NCBI RefSeq assembly: GCF_024693525.1
Contig: NZ_JAILKR010000082.1
Location: forward strand, 1 to 5,686
DNA: 5,686 nt
Source: Selenomonas sp.
GTDB lineage: Bacteria > Bacillota_C > Negativicutes > Selenomonadales > Selenomonadaceae
Direction of reading: 5' to 3'
Part shown: positions 5,636 through 5,686 of the stretch, piece by piece
Layout of the letters: every line of letters begins with the position of its first letter
How positions within the stretch are numbered: position 1 is the stretch's first letter
Translations under genes and position numbers: made by a program
Notes under the pieces: model-generated
Databases searched by the model: none
Seen by the model: the letters and a program-made list of their open reading frames with translations, nothing else
Told to the model about the DNA's origin: nothing

Positions 5636-5686
5636 CCTAAACGAAATTTTTATCTTAAATTAAGCATCGAAAAAGTTGCAAAACGC

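Noticed and set aside
5621..5645. Resemblance to a fluoride (crcB) riboswitch start (GGGAGATG ... TAAACG)
   Set aside because: The first loop is too short, the pairing is weak, and the conserved second half (GAUG...CUAC type) is not present in the window.
1..5686. CRISPR array, transposon ends, tRNA or rRNA genes
   Set aside because: No regularly spaced direct repeats, transposase reading frame, cloverleaf or rRNA-like sequence was seen on either strand.

Overview
The window holds part of a Tad (tight adherence / Flp type IVc) pilus locus. Four genes run leftward on the minus strand: cpaB (periplasmic SAF-domain assembly protein), cpaC (outer-membrane secretin), and two consecutive CpaE/TadZ-family ATPases. 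The second ATPase gene runs off the left edge. A fifth gene, a type IV prepilin peptidase (cpaA/tadV type), is divergently transcribed on the plus strand. The motor ATPase (tadA/cpaF), the platform proteins (tadB/tadC) and the Flp pilin are not visible. They probably lie beyond the left edge or elsewhere in the genome.

The likely host is a diderm Firmicute, probably a Negativicute of the Selenomonas/Mitsuokella kind. This is an inference. The cell must have an outer membrane because it encodes a secretin with a signal peptide. Yet the ribosome-binding sites are strong AGGAGG-like sites, intergenic DNA is very AT-rich, and the protein style (Lys/Glu-rich secretin tail) resembles that group. 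A short minus-strand reading frame at the right ends in a possible outer-membrane beta-barrel C-terminal signature. No ribosomal RNA or other taxonomic marker is present.

Layout from right to left on the minus strand: 4494-4786 is an AT-rich divergent control region with two inverted repeats and candidate promoters in both directions. cpaB occupies 4493-3501, cpaC 3499-1817 (1 nt gap, probably translationally coupled), the receiver-less TadZ-like ATPase 1796-963 (20 nt gap), and the receiver-containing CpaE 932-<1 (30 nt gap, GTG start with a strong AAGGAGG). The tight spacing indicates one operon. On the plus strand, cpaA occupies 4787-5431 and is followed by a long near-perfect hairpin at 5473-5520. 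The hairpin's U-tract faces leftward, so it also appears to terminate something arriving on the minus strand from the right. The last ~135 nt hold a possible OMP gene 3' remnant and a GC-rich foldable segment that I cannot identify.

How they work together: the prepilin peptidase cleaves Flp prepilins at the inner membrane. CpaE/TadZ proteins act as cytoplasmic localisation and assembly hubs. CpaB bridges the periplasm to the CpaC secretin, which lets the pilus through the outer membrane. The most unusual point is the pair of structurally different TadZ-family ATPases side by side.
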